Shown here piece after piece: positions 34,677 through 46,212 of a stretch of 64,000 nucleotides of DNA. Under the pieces are notes generated by a model. It was given only the letters and a program-made list of their open reading frames with translations. It was not told the origin of the DNA and did no database searches. Every line of letters starts with the position of its first letter. The first letter of the stretch is position 1. The stretch covers positions 3,038,001-3,102,000 of the forward strand of contig OX637797.1 in assembly GCA_951802425.1 (NCBI GenBank). The letters run 5' to 3'. The translations under genes and the position numbers were made by a program. The DNA is from Clavaria fumosa (taxonomy: Eukaryota; Basidiomycota; Agaricomycetes; Agaricales; Clavariaceae).

Positions 34677-35607
34677 TTGATTGCACTTACAGTAATTGGT
34701 CCTGATTAGTTTCTTGACTGTCTTGAATTCTCTTGAATTCTCAAATCAAGACAAAAATTCTTGATCAAGTAACCATTTGTCTTGACCAATTTGATTCTTT
34801 CAGCCAAGACTATCAAGGCAGAGTCAAGACAAGCAAGACAGAATCAAGAAAAAGATGAAGTCAATATATGGAGTGTAAAATGGGGATAATTGAAGTTTGA
34901 GTTGCACAGCTCAAGGACTGTGAAGCAGTTGGATGTAAGGTCCTTGTGAAGTATTTGTGTTGTAAAGTATAAGCAACCAGGGAATGTTGGGAAGGGGTTC
35001 AGAGGGTTCAGGAGGCATGTAGTACGGGAAGGTCTGGTGACTCCAGAGGAGAGGGTTTGGGACCTGAGACTGCACATGACCTTGCCACTACTTGCCCAAC
35101 CTTGCCGCGTGACAATCTGCACCTGAACGCACTCTAATAAACTGACTGGACTGGTTTTCAGAAACCATCTTTTTCTCTGGCAAGTCAAGTATCTCCGGCT
35201 CACGTTCAAGGCTGGCATCGACCCCGCTGTCACCACAGGGAGAATATTAAAGTGATGTGTGATCCAGACGGCCTGTACTACACACATCTCACCGCCATTT
35301 CCATGTAGGACCGACGACGCCTGTGCTTCAACAGCCTGTTGTACGGTGACGAGATAACGGCACTGGGTGCCGTTATCTTGTCATTGTACAAGGTTCGCAT
35401 GTTGCATGCTTTCTAGAGAAAGGAAACAAGTGCAGCTGTTGCAACGGGACACCTTTTCAAATGGATGTCCGCATACGAAATGGGTTTAGAATTGTGACAA
35501 CCGGGTGAAATTTTTAGGGGTTTAGTCCCGCAGTTGGCGCCTATAAGGATCAAATAACCTGAAGTTGATGAAAACAAAGGGCTCCCCTACACATCATTCG
35601 CTCCAAT
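34677..35607. other. Spacer between the P450 duplicates: CAAGAC-rich repeat and P450-2 promoter
   Basis: 34690-34860 is rich in TCTTGAATTCTC and TCAAGACA-type units on both strands. About 35103-35142 carries a short sequence (TTGCCGCGTGACAATCTGC ... GAACGCACTCTAATAA) that recurs inverted at about 56885-56925. From about 35163 the P450 promoter copy begins. No gene seen. Confidence 0.6.
35103..35142 (+). repeat. Dispersed ~40-bp repeat, copy 1
   Basis: GCGTGACAATCTGC followed by GAACGCACTCTAATAA, found again as reverse complement at about 56885-56925. It could be the end of an unrecognised mobile element. Confidence 0.55.
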
Positions 35608-37760
35608 ATGAGGACCTCAATCACGCTGCTCGATGTGTGTTTGGGCGTCGTTGGAGTCTACTTGGTGAAACGCTTGCTGGAGCCCAAGCCCAAAGGAGTG
35701 CTCCCTCCTGGGCCTAGAAAGCTCCCTCTGCTCGAGAACACTCTGGACCTCCCCGCGACGTACGAATGGCTCACTTTCTCGAAATGGGGACAGCTCTATG
35801 GTCAGTCCCTTATTCTTGGTGTATTGTGTGACCCTCGTTGACGAGCTACTGATTCTTTGTTCCAAGGTGATATTTGTTCGATAACGGGCCTCGGGAAGAC
35901 GTTCATCATCATCAACAACGCTCAGATGGCAATAGACTTACTCGACAAGCGGTCGTCTAACTATTCCGACCGGCCTGTCCTTGAGATGGGTGGCACACTT
36001 TCCGGCTACCAGGACACACTTGTTCTTCTCCGGTACACCGACCGGTTCCGCCGGACTCGCAAAATGTTCCATCGTGTAATCGGCAGCCCCTCGCATGTCA
36101 AACAGTTCTACGACATTGAGGAAAAACACACCCACCAATTCCTACGGAATATATTGGACAAGCCGGAGGAACTATCTAACTATGTCCGGCAGTCAGTCGC
36201 GTCATAGCAATCCATTTCACCATTCATCTAATATATTGATTCTTCCAGCAATGCGGGTGCGATCATCCTGAAAATAGCTTACGATTACGATGTAGAACCA
36301 CATGACGATCCTCTCGTCGATTTGGTGGACCGGGCTTTGGCCCAGTTCAGTAAGGCCACTGCACCTGGCGCCTTCATGGTTGATTTCATTCCAGCTCGTG
36401 AGCCAAATTGCGTGTCCTATCACCCAGGCTGACCACTATCGTATAGTCAAACATCTTCCTGACTGGTTTCCTGGGGCGGGATTCAAGAGGACGGCCAAGT
36501 TCTACAGAGAGACGCTCATGGATATGGTCGACCGGCCTTACAACATGGTCAAAGAGCGCGTGGTATGTCTTTGATTACTATACATTGAGACGCCCTTTCA
36601 TATTCAGCATCAGGCTGCTGGAACCGCACGCCTTTCCTTTATCACTGCTCTTCTAGACGATCCTGATTTGGACGATGAGAAAGTACATGAGATCAAGTGG
36701 GCTGCTGCTTCGCTATACGGAGGTACGTCTCCCTGAGTTTATTGCTGCCGATTTATGTTTGACATTCGGATGTCCAGGTGGTGCCGATACGGTGTGTCGG
36801 TGGTAGTCGTATGGTCTTCCCAACAATTCTAACTTCCCTAGACCGTCTCCTCCATATACTCTTTTTTCCTCGCCATGATGCTTCATCCGGAAGTCCAACG
36901 AAAAGCTCAAGAAGAGATAGACCTTGTCGTTGGAACTGATAGACTTCCCTCTCTTGAGGATCTCCCTAATTTGCCGTACACCGAAGGGCTCGCGAAGGAA
37001 GTGCTCCGATGGAATTGCGTGGCTCCAATCGGTGGGTACCTATCTTTTGATTATGTTTTTTCAACCATGTACCCTGGCAGGTGCTCCACATCGCGTCGTG
37101 GAGGATGACTTCTTCGAAGGTTACTTTATCCCCAAAGACTCGCTTGTCATCGTCAACATCTGGTGAGATAACGAACAAATCAGTTGACCTGAACTCGTGT
37201 GCTATGTTCACACCCGGCTTCCTCCTAAAATCAGGGGACTACAAAACGATCCCCGGCTGTATCCTGAACCAAGGAAGTTCGACCCGACCCGTTTCTTGGG
37301 ACCCTCGCCTCAGCTAGACCCTCGTGAAATCTGCTTTGGTTTTGGTCGGCGGTACGTTCCCACCTCTTACGACGCAAGTTCAGGGCTCATCTTGGAATCA
37401 TGCCTCTCCTTTGTCCAGGGTATGCCCAGGTACGCTTCCGTTTTGTGACTCATCTTCCGCACTTACAGACTAAGTTTTTCATCCCGCAGGGCAACACTTG
37501 GCTGATGCCTCTGTGTTCATTTCTTGTGCTATGTCCTTAGCAGTCTTTAACATTAGCAAAGCGGTTGTGAATGGAGTTGTGGATGAACCGGTCCTGGAGA
37601 ACACTCCTGGCACTATCAGGTTAGGAGTTCTTTCTCATGCGTCTCATCTCTCGGGTTCACGATGACTCTTTCTCCTTCTAGTCACCCCAAGCCATTCAAA
37701 TGCAGCATCAAGCCGCGTTCTGAGCAAGCTATAGCCCTCATACGTTCTGAGCACTTGTAG
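35608..37760 (+). CDS. Cytochrome P450, copy 2
   Basis: Near-identical tandem paralogue of P450-1 with the same exon pattern: signal anchor, [13 protein letters not shown] hinge, C-helix [14 protein letters not shown]-helix [33 protein letters not shown] and FGFGRR|VCPG|QHLA. The 11-nt micro-exon is conserved at 37419-37429. Differences are mainly scattered substitutions (for example K/T after the hinge, W/Y in SGWQ/SGYQ, H/Y near VRQ) plus small intron indels. The frame is intact. The TATA-like CCTATAAGG lies about 65 nt upstream of the ATG. Its last exon nearly abuts the convergent SHG1-like gene. Confidence 0.88.
37419..37429 (+). other. 11-nt micro-exon encoding the haem-ligand cysteine (P450-2)
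   Basis: Identical in sequence and frame to 33953-33963, with conserved flanking splice sites. Confidence 0.82.
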
Positions 37761-37972
37761 ACCGTCGTGTATGCAAACTATCGCTTACTGTTGGCGATAG
37801 AGCACTCGATATACCTCCATGCGATAGACAAGTGGAGAAGAACGGATCCGCTATACTCATGGACAGACCGAGAAAATCTACAATACAAGGAACTGTGGCA
37901 GAGCCGCGGAATGTGGTGGGAATGATGTCTAGATGTTGATGCCATGACCCACTGTTGACGGCATGGCCGTGC

Positions 37973-38561
37973 TTAGCTTTGGTTCTCTTGTATAGCCGTT
38001 TAGTATTACTAGGTTCGTTTTTATATGAGGGAATCATACCCTCTTGCTGCGCTGATTTTCGCTTATCAGCACGTAGTATTTCTTGCATCGAAGCTCTGAT
38101 GTCAGAGGCCAATGTATGGACAGGGACGTCGGCGACTGCCCGTTCGACCAGCGGATACCTGTGCAGGTTAAGATAAGTATGGCGGACGATGGGCCGGGTG
38201 AGGCGTGTATAGTAAACTCCACCTGTCCATTTCCTGCATGAGCTCTCTGTGGACGGCTTCGGGAGGCAAGTATTGCAAGTTATGATCAGAAGTCAAACGC
38301 TGAAGGGCGATCTCCTTGACTCGGGCGATGAACGCCTTAATTCCCTCCTGTAGTTTCCCTCGTCAAAGCTACTGACTAACAGGTTGGTTGACTGCCTCAA
38401 AGAACGCACGCTGTGTTGAAACTGAGACAACAGCTCGCGACGCAGCCTGTCGAATTCGCCTGACTTCTTGAACCTTGGGGCAAAAAGGTGGGCTGAAATA
38501 GTCTAGCGATTTGTACAGACACGCACTCCTCGACCAGCTGAGAAGGATTTACGATGGGCAT
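37973..38561 (-). CDS. COMPASS (Set1C) Shg1-like / BOD1-SHG1 domain protein
   Basis: Small subunit-type protein related to Shg1 of the Set1 histone H3K4 methyltransferase complex. ATG at 38561 begins MPIVNPSQLVEE, spliced through a GTGCGT donor to FKKSGEFDRLRRELLSQFQH. Then come EGIKAFIARVKEIALQRLTS, DHNLQYLPPEAVHRELMQEM, DRYPLVERAVADVPVHTLAS and DIRASMQEILRADK. The EEFKKSGEFDxLRRELL core is the family signature. A last short intron with a TACTAAAC branch point leads to a stop near 37973; this 3' end is the least certain part. It is divergent from HEM12 with only 122 bp between start codons, so the promoter is probably bidirectional. Its 3' part is duplicated at 34500-34676. Confidence 0.82.
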
Positions 38562-38683
38562 GGTAATTACTGCCCATGTGTATGACGAGCGAACAGCAGA
38601 TGTGATTATGTAAGTGTTACATGGAAATATCACGAGACTGATCGCGATCAGAGTTGCCCCGCCATCCCGGAGCGCGATTCTCG

Positions 38684-40044
38684 ATGGTCGCAGATTTCCC
38701 GCCGTTGAAAAATGACCTACTGATACGCGCTGCTCGTGGTCTGTGATTCGCTTGTAGCAAACATTCGAAGCTTACAGCGCTAATTTCGTTTTCATAGGCG
38801 AATTGACGGAACGCGCGCCGGTCTGGGTGATGAGACAGGCTGGAAGATACCTCCCTGGTTCGTCCTCGTCTATCTGGCTCGAGATAATTTCACATTTACC
38901 CTCTCACGAATGTGCTTTCATCCAATACCAAACTCCCCATCTCAGAATTTCGCGCGATTCGCTCTGAGCACGAGTTCTTCGATATCTGCCGGACCCCTGC
39001 CCTCGCGACGGAGGTTACTTTGCAGCCGCTGCGCAGATACGCGGGTTTGCTCGACGCCGCTATCGTATTCAGCGATATCCTCGTCGTGCCACAGGCGATG
39101 GGTATGGTGGTCACCATGAGCCCCGGCCCGCACTTCCCTGAGCCACTTACGACGCCCGACGACGCGCACACGCGGCTCCGGCCGGTCGTGGACGTTGACC
39201 GCGAGCTTGCGTATGTCTTTGACGCGATCACGTCCGTTCGCATGGCACTCAATGGCGAGGTTCCCCTCATTGGTTTCTGCGGTGCGCCATGGACGCTCTT
39301 CGCGTACATGGTCGAGGGTGGCGGCTCCAAGTCCTTCACCAAGGCCAAGTCATGGCTCTTCAAGTGGCCAGAGGAGTCAAGAGCGCTGCTCATGCGTATA
39401 GCAGACGTCTGCGTGGATTTCCTCGTTGGCCAAGTCAAGGCGGGTGCGCAGGTGAGCCCGTCCCGCTTACAATTTAATAGACCGCTCAATTTGTATTACT
39501 GCGGCTACGAACTAAAATTAAGATGTTGCAAGTCTTCGACTCGTGGGCAGGCGAGCTATCGCCACATGACTTTGAGACCTTCTCCCTGCCTTCGCTCATC
39601 TACATCTCCCGTACTGTCCGCAAGCGGCTGGCCATCACCACCGCTGGCCCCGCCCCGTGGCCAGATGCCGCGGCCATACCACCCATGACGCTCTTTGCCA
39701 AAGGCGCCAACTACGCCCTGGGTGTGCTCGCGGAGCGCGCGGGGTACGACGTGCTGAGCGTGGACTGGCGCATCGATCCGGCGGACGCGCGTGAGCTCGT
39801 CGGGCGCGCGAACAGTAAGGTGGCACTTCAGGGGAACCTCGACCCGGACGTGCTGTATGGTGGACGCGCGGCCATCGAGCGCGAGGTGAAGCGCATGTGC
39901 GAGGCGTTTAAAGGCCATGGTCCTGGCGGTAAGTGGATCGCGAACCTCGGTCACGGCATCACACCTGGTGTCGATCCGGACGACATGCGTTGGTTCTTGG
40001 AATGCGTGCACAAATTTTCAAGCTCGGAACGAACGGCCGATTAG
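38684..40044 (+). CDS. HEM12: Uroporphyrinogen decarboxylase
   Basis: Cytosolic haem-biosynthesis enzyme converting uroporphyrinogen III to coproporphyrinogen III. Exons 38684-38738, 38798-38857, 38946-39451 and 39523-40044 sum to 1143 nt (380 aa). Signatures: PPLKNDLLIRAARG, VWVMRQAGRYLPEFR (the substrate-binding Arg/Asp site region), the second signature region VPLIGFCGAPWTLFAYMVEG, then FDSWAGELSPHDFETF, VDWRIDPADAR, ALQGNLDPDVLYGG and the C-terminal NLGHGITPGVDPDD. All family landmarks are present at normal spacing, with no defect seen. Confidence 0.96.
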
Positions 40045-40267
40045 GGAGTTATTGCGCGGAAAAGCAGGGTCTTGTTATATATATGATGTGAACAGTCAAT
40101 CCTTGGAATGCAAGGGTGCAACCGTGAAAGAAGACAAAACAGATACAATGGTGAATAACCAAAAGATGCGGACATGAGAAAAGGTTAGATGAGGGAGATG
40201 AGTTAACAGCAGCGTTTCTCCTCGGTGGCCATTGCGATTGAGGAACAAGAAGGCTCTATCCCATTAC

Positions 40268-42699
40268 TCATGCAACGACGTCTGCAGAGCTGAAACTGCT
40301 CCGTCTCCTCCTAATGGGTCTGAGTCCCGGCCTGCCCGTCTTAGGGTGGGGCGCCACTACCCCTTCCGCGTCCTTCGTCACCCACGCGTCGTTCTTTCCA
40401 TTGATCTTGCGCCGCAGCACATCCACGACGGAGTCTATGGGTTTCGGCACCTCTTTGCGGCGCGTGGCTATCCCCCCTCCACCGACCGTACCTTCGGTCG
40501 CTTGCAGCGAGTTCGTGGCGTTGTGGCGCAGCACTCGCTTCGTCGGTGATGACGATAGTAGAGGCAGCCGTGACGGGGCGGCAGGCGCACGCCCCGTCAT
40601 CCCTGTTCTCATCGCGGTTGACGGGGGAGGAGAGGTTACAGTTGCTCTCGATGCGGCCGCCGACCGTGTGGCCACCATTCTTGGGATCTTGTTTGGGGAC
40701 GCACTTCTAGCGAGCGCGGCCGACCCAAGCGGCGTCGACGCGGACGATTTCGTCGAAACTCTCACTGTTGCAGCAGCACTCACTCTCGAACGCGTCACTC
40801 GCACAGGCCGCGCCTCGCTCATCGGCACGGCGACCCGGTGGTTCGTTCGTCGCGCGCGCCGCACAGCAGGGCCCACCTCGAGTGCGGGCAGCACGTCGTC
40901 CTCCGTATCATCGCTCTCATCCCCGTGGTTGTCGTCGCTGTCGAGCGTGCGCACCCGCTTCACCACGGGCGTCTTACGCGGCTGCCCGGGAGTCGCAATG
41001 GCCCGCGCTCGGGCGGCCGCCTCCGCCACATGTCGGCTGGGCGTGACAGGCGCGGGGGTCAGCGGCGGCTTCTCCGCGGGGGAAGACATCGGCGTCGGTA
41101 TTGCTATTGGCGGCGGCGTATGCTGCTGCACATCCTCCATGGCGTCCGGATCGTCCGTCTCGGCAGGCGGCGTGGCCGGCGTGGCGAAGGAATCATTCGG
41201 AGACGTCTTGGACGCTGCGGCTATCGTTGTTGTCTTATTCATTGCCTGGGCAGGGGTCGGAGTACCTGCGTTACTTGTCTGGCCTTTGCGCATCTCATCC
41301 ACCGCGGCCCATTTCACCCATTCTAGTTGTTTGAGGTACAGGTACTGCTGTTGAGGGCCAACTACAGATCCGGGCCGCGCGATGCGCATAAAAGCAATAG
41401 CCTCGTTCGCCGTGAAGCCGTATTTCCAGATGAGATACGCTCCGATCAGGGTCCCTGTCCTGCCAAGACCAGCTTTGCACTGCAGAGAAGTGAGCGCAAT
41501 GATCCAAGACGCGCTTTCGACTTCATATCTCGTATGAAAGGACTTACATGGACGGCAACGACTCCTCCATTATCGATAACGCGGTCTGATTCGTCAATAA
41601 ACGCGCGGACGATCTCATCCGTAGGATTGGTGCCATCGTCAAAGTATAATTCCATATGTTCGATGCCCCGGGACAGGAATACCTCCTTGTCATAGAGGTC
41701 GGCGTTCAGCCGCACGACGAGCCTGACATTTCTCTCCTCAAAGTAATTGAGACAGTTTAAGAAGCTGGTGGGGAGCTTTCGCTGCAACGCAGGGGTGATT
41801 ACCGATTTAGGTTTCGGAGCGCTCCTGGTCGGAGTTGATGGTTGGCTTGCAGTGAACCGCTGCCTTTTCCAAGTCGGGTCCATCGGACTTGCAAAGGCGA
41901 TGAAGTTGGGCGTTATCCAATTCCAATCGCCGTTCTCTACCTTCTCATAGAATTCGTAATCTTCTACGCTGAAGTCGTTCATGTCGCAAAGACCGTTCTG
42001 CATAGCCTTCCACATGCCCCACAAACAGTCCTGGATGCTGAGGTTAAAATCGGAAGGACCGCGTCCTGCGTCTCGGAATGGCGTGAATTCAAGTTCAGCG
42101 ATGGGTCGAAAGGCCTCCCATGGTGCACGGTGCTGTACTATCATCTTTGTCGAGAGGTTGGCGAGAGAGTAATGAACAGTGACCCTCAGGGACTTACAAC
42201 ATAGAGCGCCATGAGCAAGGCCGCATTGGCTTTTTCATGTGGACTATCAGAAGCGTACAGCACTAGCCTACGAGAGGATAGTTCTTCGTCCTGTTTGTGG
42301 CTATATGAGCATACGTTTGGACCTTGGTGTTCGGGGCGCACCTCGAGGAGTTTATGAAAGAAAATGCAGGCTTTGTAAACCATCGCAAGGTTGAGGGGGC
42401 CCCAGTCCTGAAAGAAGCCGGAATAGACGAACCGAAAGTCGATCGAGAAGTAGTAAAAAGGGAAGTTATCTTCAGGCATTGGGGGGGGCGTAAACATATC
42501 GGGTGCCAATTGGACACGGATGTTTGGCTTGGGTTGCGGATCGGCATGATTCAAGAGTTCAGGGGCTGGGGTGGGTTTAGAGAAAGTCGTGAAGAAGAGC
42601 CTGGAATTTTTTGTTTATCGATGGAAAGGAAATGAGCAGCAGGCAACACTCATACCTTTCTGAGAAGCGGCACAATGGTTCGGGTTCAGGCAGCATCAT
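40268..42699 (-). CDS. CDC14: Cdc14-type dual-specificity phosphatase
   Basis: Phosphatase that reverses CDK phosphorylation in mitotic exit and cytokinesis. The start is taken at the first of two adjacent Met codons (42699), MMLPEPEPLCRFSER, spliced to LFFTTFSKPTPAPELLNHAD. The N-terminal Cdc14 domain follows (PFYYFSIDFRFVYSGFFQDW, GPLNLAMVYKACIFFHKLLE). The catalytic part has PNFIAFASP, ALQRKLPTSFLNCLNYFEER and LYFDDGTNPTDEIV. The P-loop is VAVH|CKAGLGRTG, with the catalytic Cys as the first codon after an intron, followed by ANEAIAFMRIARPGSVVGPQ. A long disordered, basic, Ser/Thr-Pro-rich tail runs to the stop at 40268. It shares a 660-bp divergent promoter with MBP1. Confidence 0.94.
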
Positions 42700-43358
42700 T
42701 CGGAAGCTCTGAAAGTCTGTGTATTGGACGAAACTTTGACTAAAGTCTATGGGAGATGTGAGTTGGGAAACAGACGCGCGAAGGACGGGGGGGGAGGAAG
42801 AGAGGTGCGTGTGTGTTGTGGCTGAGGGGAGGCGAGAGAACGAGACTGAAGCGAGACAAGTGGGGACAACGCGTTTTTGGTTCGAATTATGTGACCGCGT
42901 GACATCGACATCAAAAGGGAAAATCCACCCTTGCTCGTCGTGCAGTACAGCGTACGAAGACGACAGGTCTGCTCGATGTCGTAGACGGTGTGCATGGGGT
43001 AGAAGCACGTTCCTCTGATATTTTCGTTGGTATATTTCATACACCACGGCGAAGAACGACTGGTGTTAACCCAGTGCTACCTATCACTGTCGTTCTGCAG
43101 ACCCCGGCATTGCGCACTTATTGTCCAGCACCGTAATAGAGCGCGTCGGCTGACAACACAGCGAGCAGCGAGCCGCGCTCAACGATGCCGACGACAGCAA
43201 GGACGACGACGAGCGGATGGTGATAGCAAACACGTACAAATAGAGCGGGCCACTTTGCGCCGACCGCGATCCTGGAAGACACGGAGGAGGAGCGTTGCGC
43301 ACCACGCTCATTGCCTTCAACCTCGCATCGAGACTCGCAACACTTGTCTCAAACAGCC

Positions 43359-46001
43359 ATGCCCGACCCTCAAATATTCAAGGTGAGCACGGACAGCGCC
43401 TCATTTCTCTGTCTGCTTCCTTACACCCGCCATCAATCGCCACCACACGGTCATCAGGCCACCTATAGTGGCGTGCCCGTGTACGAGATGTGCGTGCAAC
43501 GAGCATATTGCTCACCGCAATTACCCGCTCATAACAAGTTCAAGGATGTGCAAGGGCGTCGCAGTCATGCGGCGCCGCTCTGACTCTTGGCTCAATGCCA
43601 CCCAGATCCTCAAAGTCGCCGGCTACGACAAGCCTCAGCGCACTCGCGTCCTCGAACGCGAAGTCCAAAAGGGCGAGCACGAGAAAGTGCAAGGAGGCTA
43701 CGGAAAATACCAAGGTGCGAGTCTCGTGAAATCCTCAACGCCACAAACCATCCATCCACTTCCAGGCACATGGATACCCCTCCAGAGAGGGCTTGAGCTC
43801 GCCAAGCAGTACAACTGTGAACACCTCCTGCGGCCTATCATCGAATACACTCCGACAGCCAAGAGTCCTCCCCCAGCGCCCAAACACCTCGCCGCCAGCA
43901 ACAGCGGGAGCAGCGCCCGCCCACCGCGCCGCGCCAACGCCACGAAGGAGCACACTCCCTCCTCCGTAGTCAATACGCGCTCGTCTCGGCGCCAGCCCGA
44001 CCCCGCCGAGGAAGACTCGGACCGTCGCACCTTCTCCCTGCGCGGCTCTGAGGACGGCACTATGACACCCTCCCCATCAGACGCGTCGTCCAGCTCCCAT
44101 ACGCCCTCCCCCATCAACAGCCCTGTTCCCTCTGCCTACGCCGCCCGCATGTTGGATATAGAGCGTCACACGTCGTCCCCCGCTCCTGGTCGGAACTCTC
44201 ATTACCCCATGGTCGTCGATGAACTCTACGAAGACCCTTCCGATGGGGAAGCCTCGAGGCTGAACGGCGCCTACGATCCGCGTGGCTATGCCGACCAAAT
44301 CTTGGAATACTTCATCTCCGACACGAGTCAACCTCCCCAGCTGCTCATTTCTCCTCCTCCCGACTTTGACCCGAACATGACTATCGACGACGATGGACAT
44401 ACAGCGCTGCATTGGGCCTGTGCGATGGGCCGAGTCCGGGTCGTCAAGCTTCTGCTGACTGCGGGTGCCGACATCTTCAAAGTAAACCATTCCGGTCAAA
44501 CCTCGCTCATGCGCAGCGTCATGTTTGCGAACAACTACGACGTCCGCAAATTTCCCGAGTTGTATGAGTTGCTTCACCGCTCCACGCTCAACATTGACAA
44601 TTCCAACCGCACTGTCTTCCACCACATCGTTGACGTCGCCATGTCCAAGGGCAAGACGCATGCTGCGCGGTATTACATGGAGACGGTGCTCAACCGCCTC
44701 GCCGACTATCCGAAGGAGCTAGCAGACGTGATTAACTTCCAAGACGAAGACGGTGAGACAGCGCTGACACTCGCCGCGAGGTGCAGGAGCAAACGCCTTG
44801 TGAAGATTCTCATCGACCACGGCGCGGATCCCAAGGTGGTCAACCACGACGGGAAGAGTGCGGAGGACTATATCCTCGAGGACGAGCGGCTGCGCGCCTC
44901 CCCGCCACCTCCGACGCGCGTGGGCGGCATGTCGTTCCGGAACGCGCAGGCGGCGTACCCACCCCCTGGTGCCGCCCCCGGGTACGCGTTCGCGCCCGCG
45001 AACGGTGACCGGCCCCCGCTGCACCTCTCGGTGGCGGCGCAACACGCGAGCACGCGATGCGTGAACGACGTGACCACGCTGCTGGACAGCCTAGCGGCCT
45101 CGTTTGACCAAGAGCTCAAGGAGAAGACGCGCGACACGCAACAAGCGCACGCGCTACTAGCGAACATCCAGGCCGAGATACTTGAGAGCCAGCGGGCGGT
45201 GGCGGCGCTCAAGCAGCAGGCGGACGAGTTGCCGCAGGCCAAGCAGCGCCTGAAAGAGCTCGAGGGGGAGCTGCTGCGTAAAATGGGCCTGCGGTGTCGA
45301 CTTGGGTGGGAGAAGTGGGTCAAGGATGAGGAGGCACGCGAGAAGGCTATTCGGGATGCCGCAGACGGCGAGCTCATGATCACCCCTGCTACGGCGACGT
45401 ACCGAGTGGAAGAGGACGGACAGGAGACGGAGGGCGGTCCGTCTCCGCCACCACCATCTTCGTCTTCGGCGCCGTTGCCTACCCCGACGCCGTTGTCACC
45501 TGACGCTAGCGACAAGGGTAAAGGGAAGAGGAAGGCGCCTCCACCTCCGACGGGTGCGGCCGCGACGCAGCTGACCGAGGACATCTCTGACCTGCTTGCG
45601 CTTCACGCGGACATTCCAGAGGACGCGGGGGCACTGCACGAGGCGTGTGAGGCGTTACGGGAGGAGATTGGGCAACATCGGAAGCGGCGGCGGGATATGC
45701 TCGACGAGCTTGTTGCGTGCCAGGCAGAGGCGGGAACGAGTGGCAAGATGAGCGAGTACCGGCGTTTGATTGGCGCTGGGTGTGGTGGGATACCGCCTGC
45801 TGAGGTGGACCATGTGCTTGGGATGCTTCTCGAGGCAAGCGTTTTCTCGTTGTTCTCAATCCCTTTGAGGCTCTCTTTGGTTGTCTTCCCGCTGATCGCA
45901 TTAATCCTTTGTGACCTTAGGCTCTCGAAACGGAGGAACCCAGCTCGTCCACCGCCTGGAGCGGAGGGCTGAAATACGTGCCTGTTGGTTCGGTCGGATG
46001 A
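43359..46001 (+). CDS. APSES transcription factor of the MBF/SBF (Mbp1/Swi4/Res) type
   Basis: DNA-binding subunit of the G1/S MluI-box factor. Exons 43359-43382, 43458-43489, 43545-43714, 43766-45834 and 45921-46001 give 2376 nt (791 aa). The KilA-N/APSES domain reads ATYSGVPVYEM|MCKGVAVMRRRSDSWLN, ATQILKVAGYDKPQRTRVLE, EKVQGGYGKYQG|TWIPLQRG. After a disordered region come ankyrin repeats (DDDGHTALHWACAMGRVRVV, GETALTLAARCRSKRLVKIL) and C-terminal coiled coils (ELKEKTRDTQQAHALLANIQ; LHEACEALREEIGQHRKRRR). The last intron appears to be GC-AG (GAG|GCAAGC at 45835), joining MLLE to ALETEEPSSST. If unspliced, the frame ends at 45972 instead. Confidence 0.92.
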
Positions 46002-46212
46002 ACGTTTTTTCGCATGTTTATGTCTTACCGCTACTTTCGCCTTCACTGTAAGGAGAATGCCATTACTAGTCGTTTGCAAAACACAATTGAGTATACGTTC
46101 ACGTGCACTGATCAAATCACGTGTCGCAAGCCGGTTTTGCGTACATTCTCGCCTGCTCCTGCAGTCCTTCATTCGAAAAGGCCGCAGCGAGCCCGACGAA
46201 CCGCCTCAGACC

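Larger units (their letters stand above)
35163..38151 (+). repeat. Tandem duplication unit 2 (promoter, P450-2, SHG1 3' part)
   Basis: Direct repeat of 31735-34676. Here the unit continues into the intact SHG1-like gene, so this is the copy with the ancestral right junction. Confidence 0.88.

Noticed and set aside
40314..41354. 346-codon ORF on the + strand
   Set aside because: Antisense of the low-complexity C-terminal tail of CDC14; composition driven by GC bias, no domain.
44868..45584. 238-codon ORF on the - strand
   Set aside because: Shadow of the Mbp1-type gene; Ser-rich antisense of its Ala/Glu-rich coiled coil.
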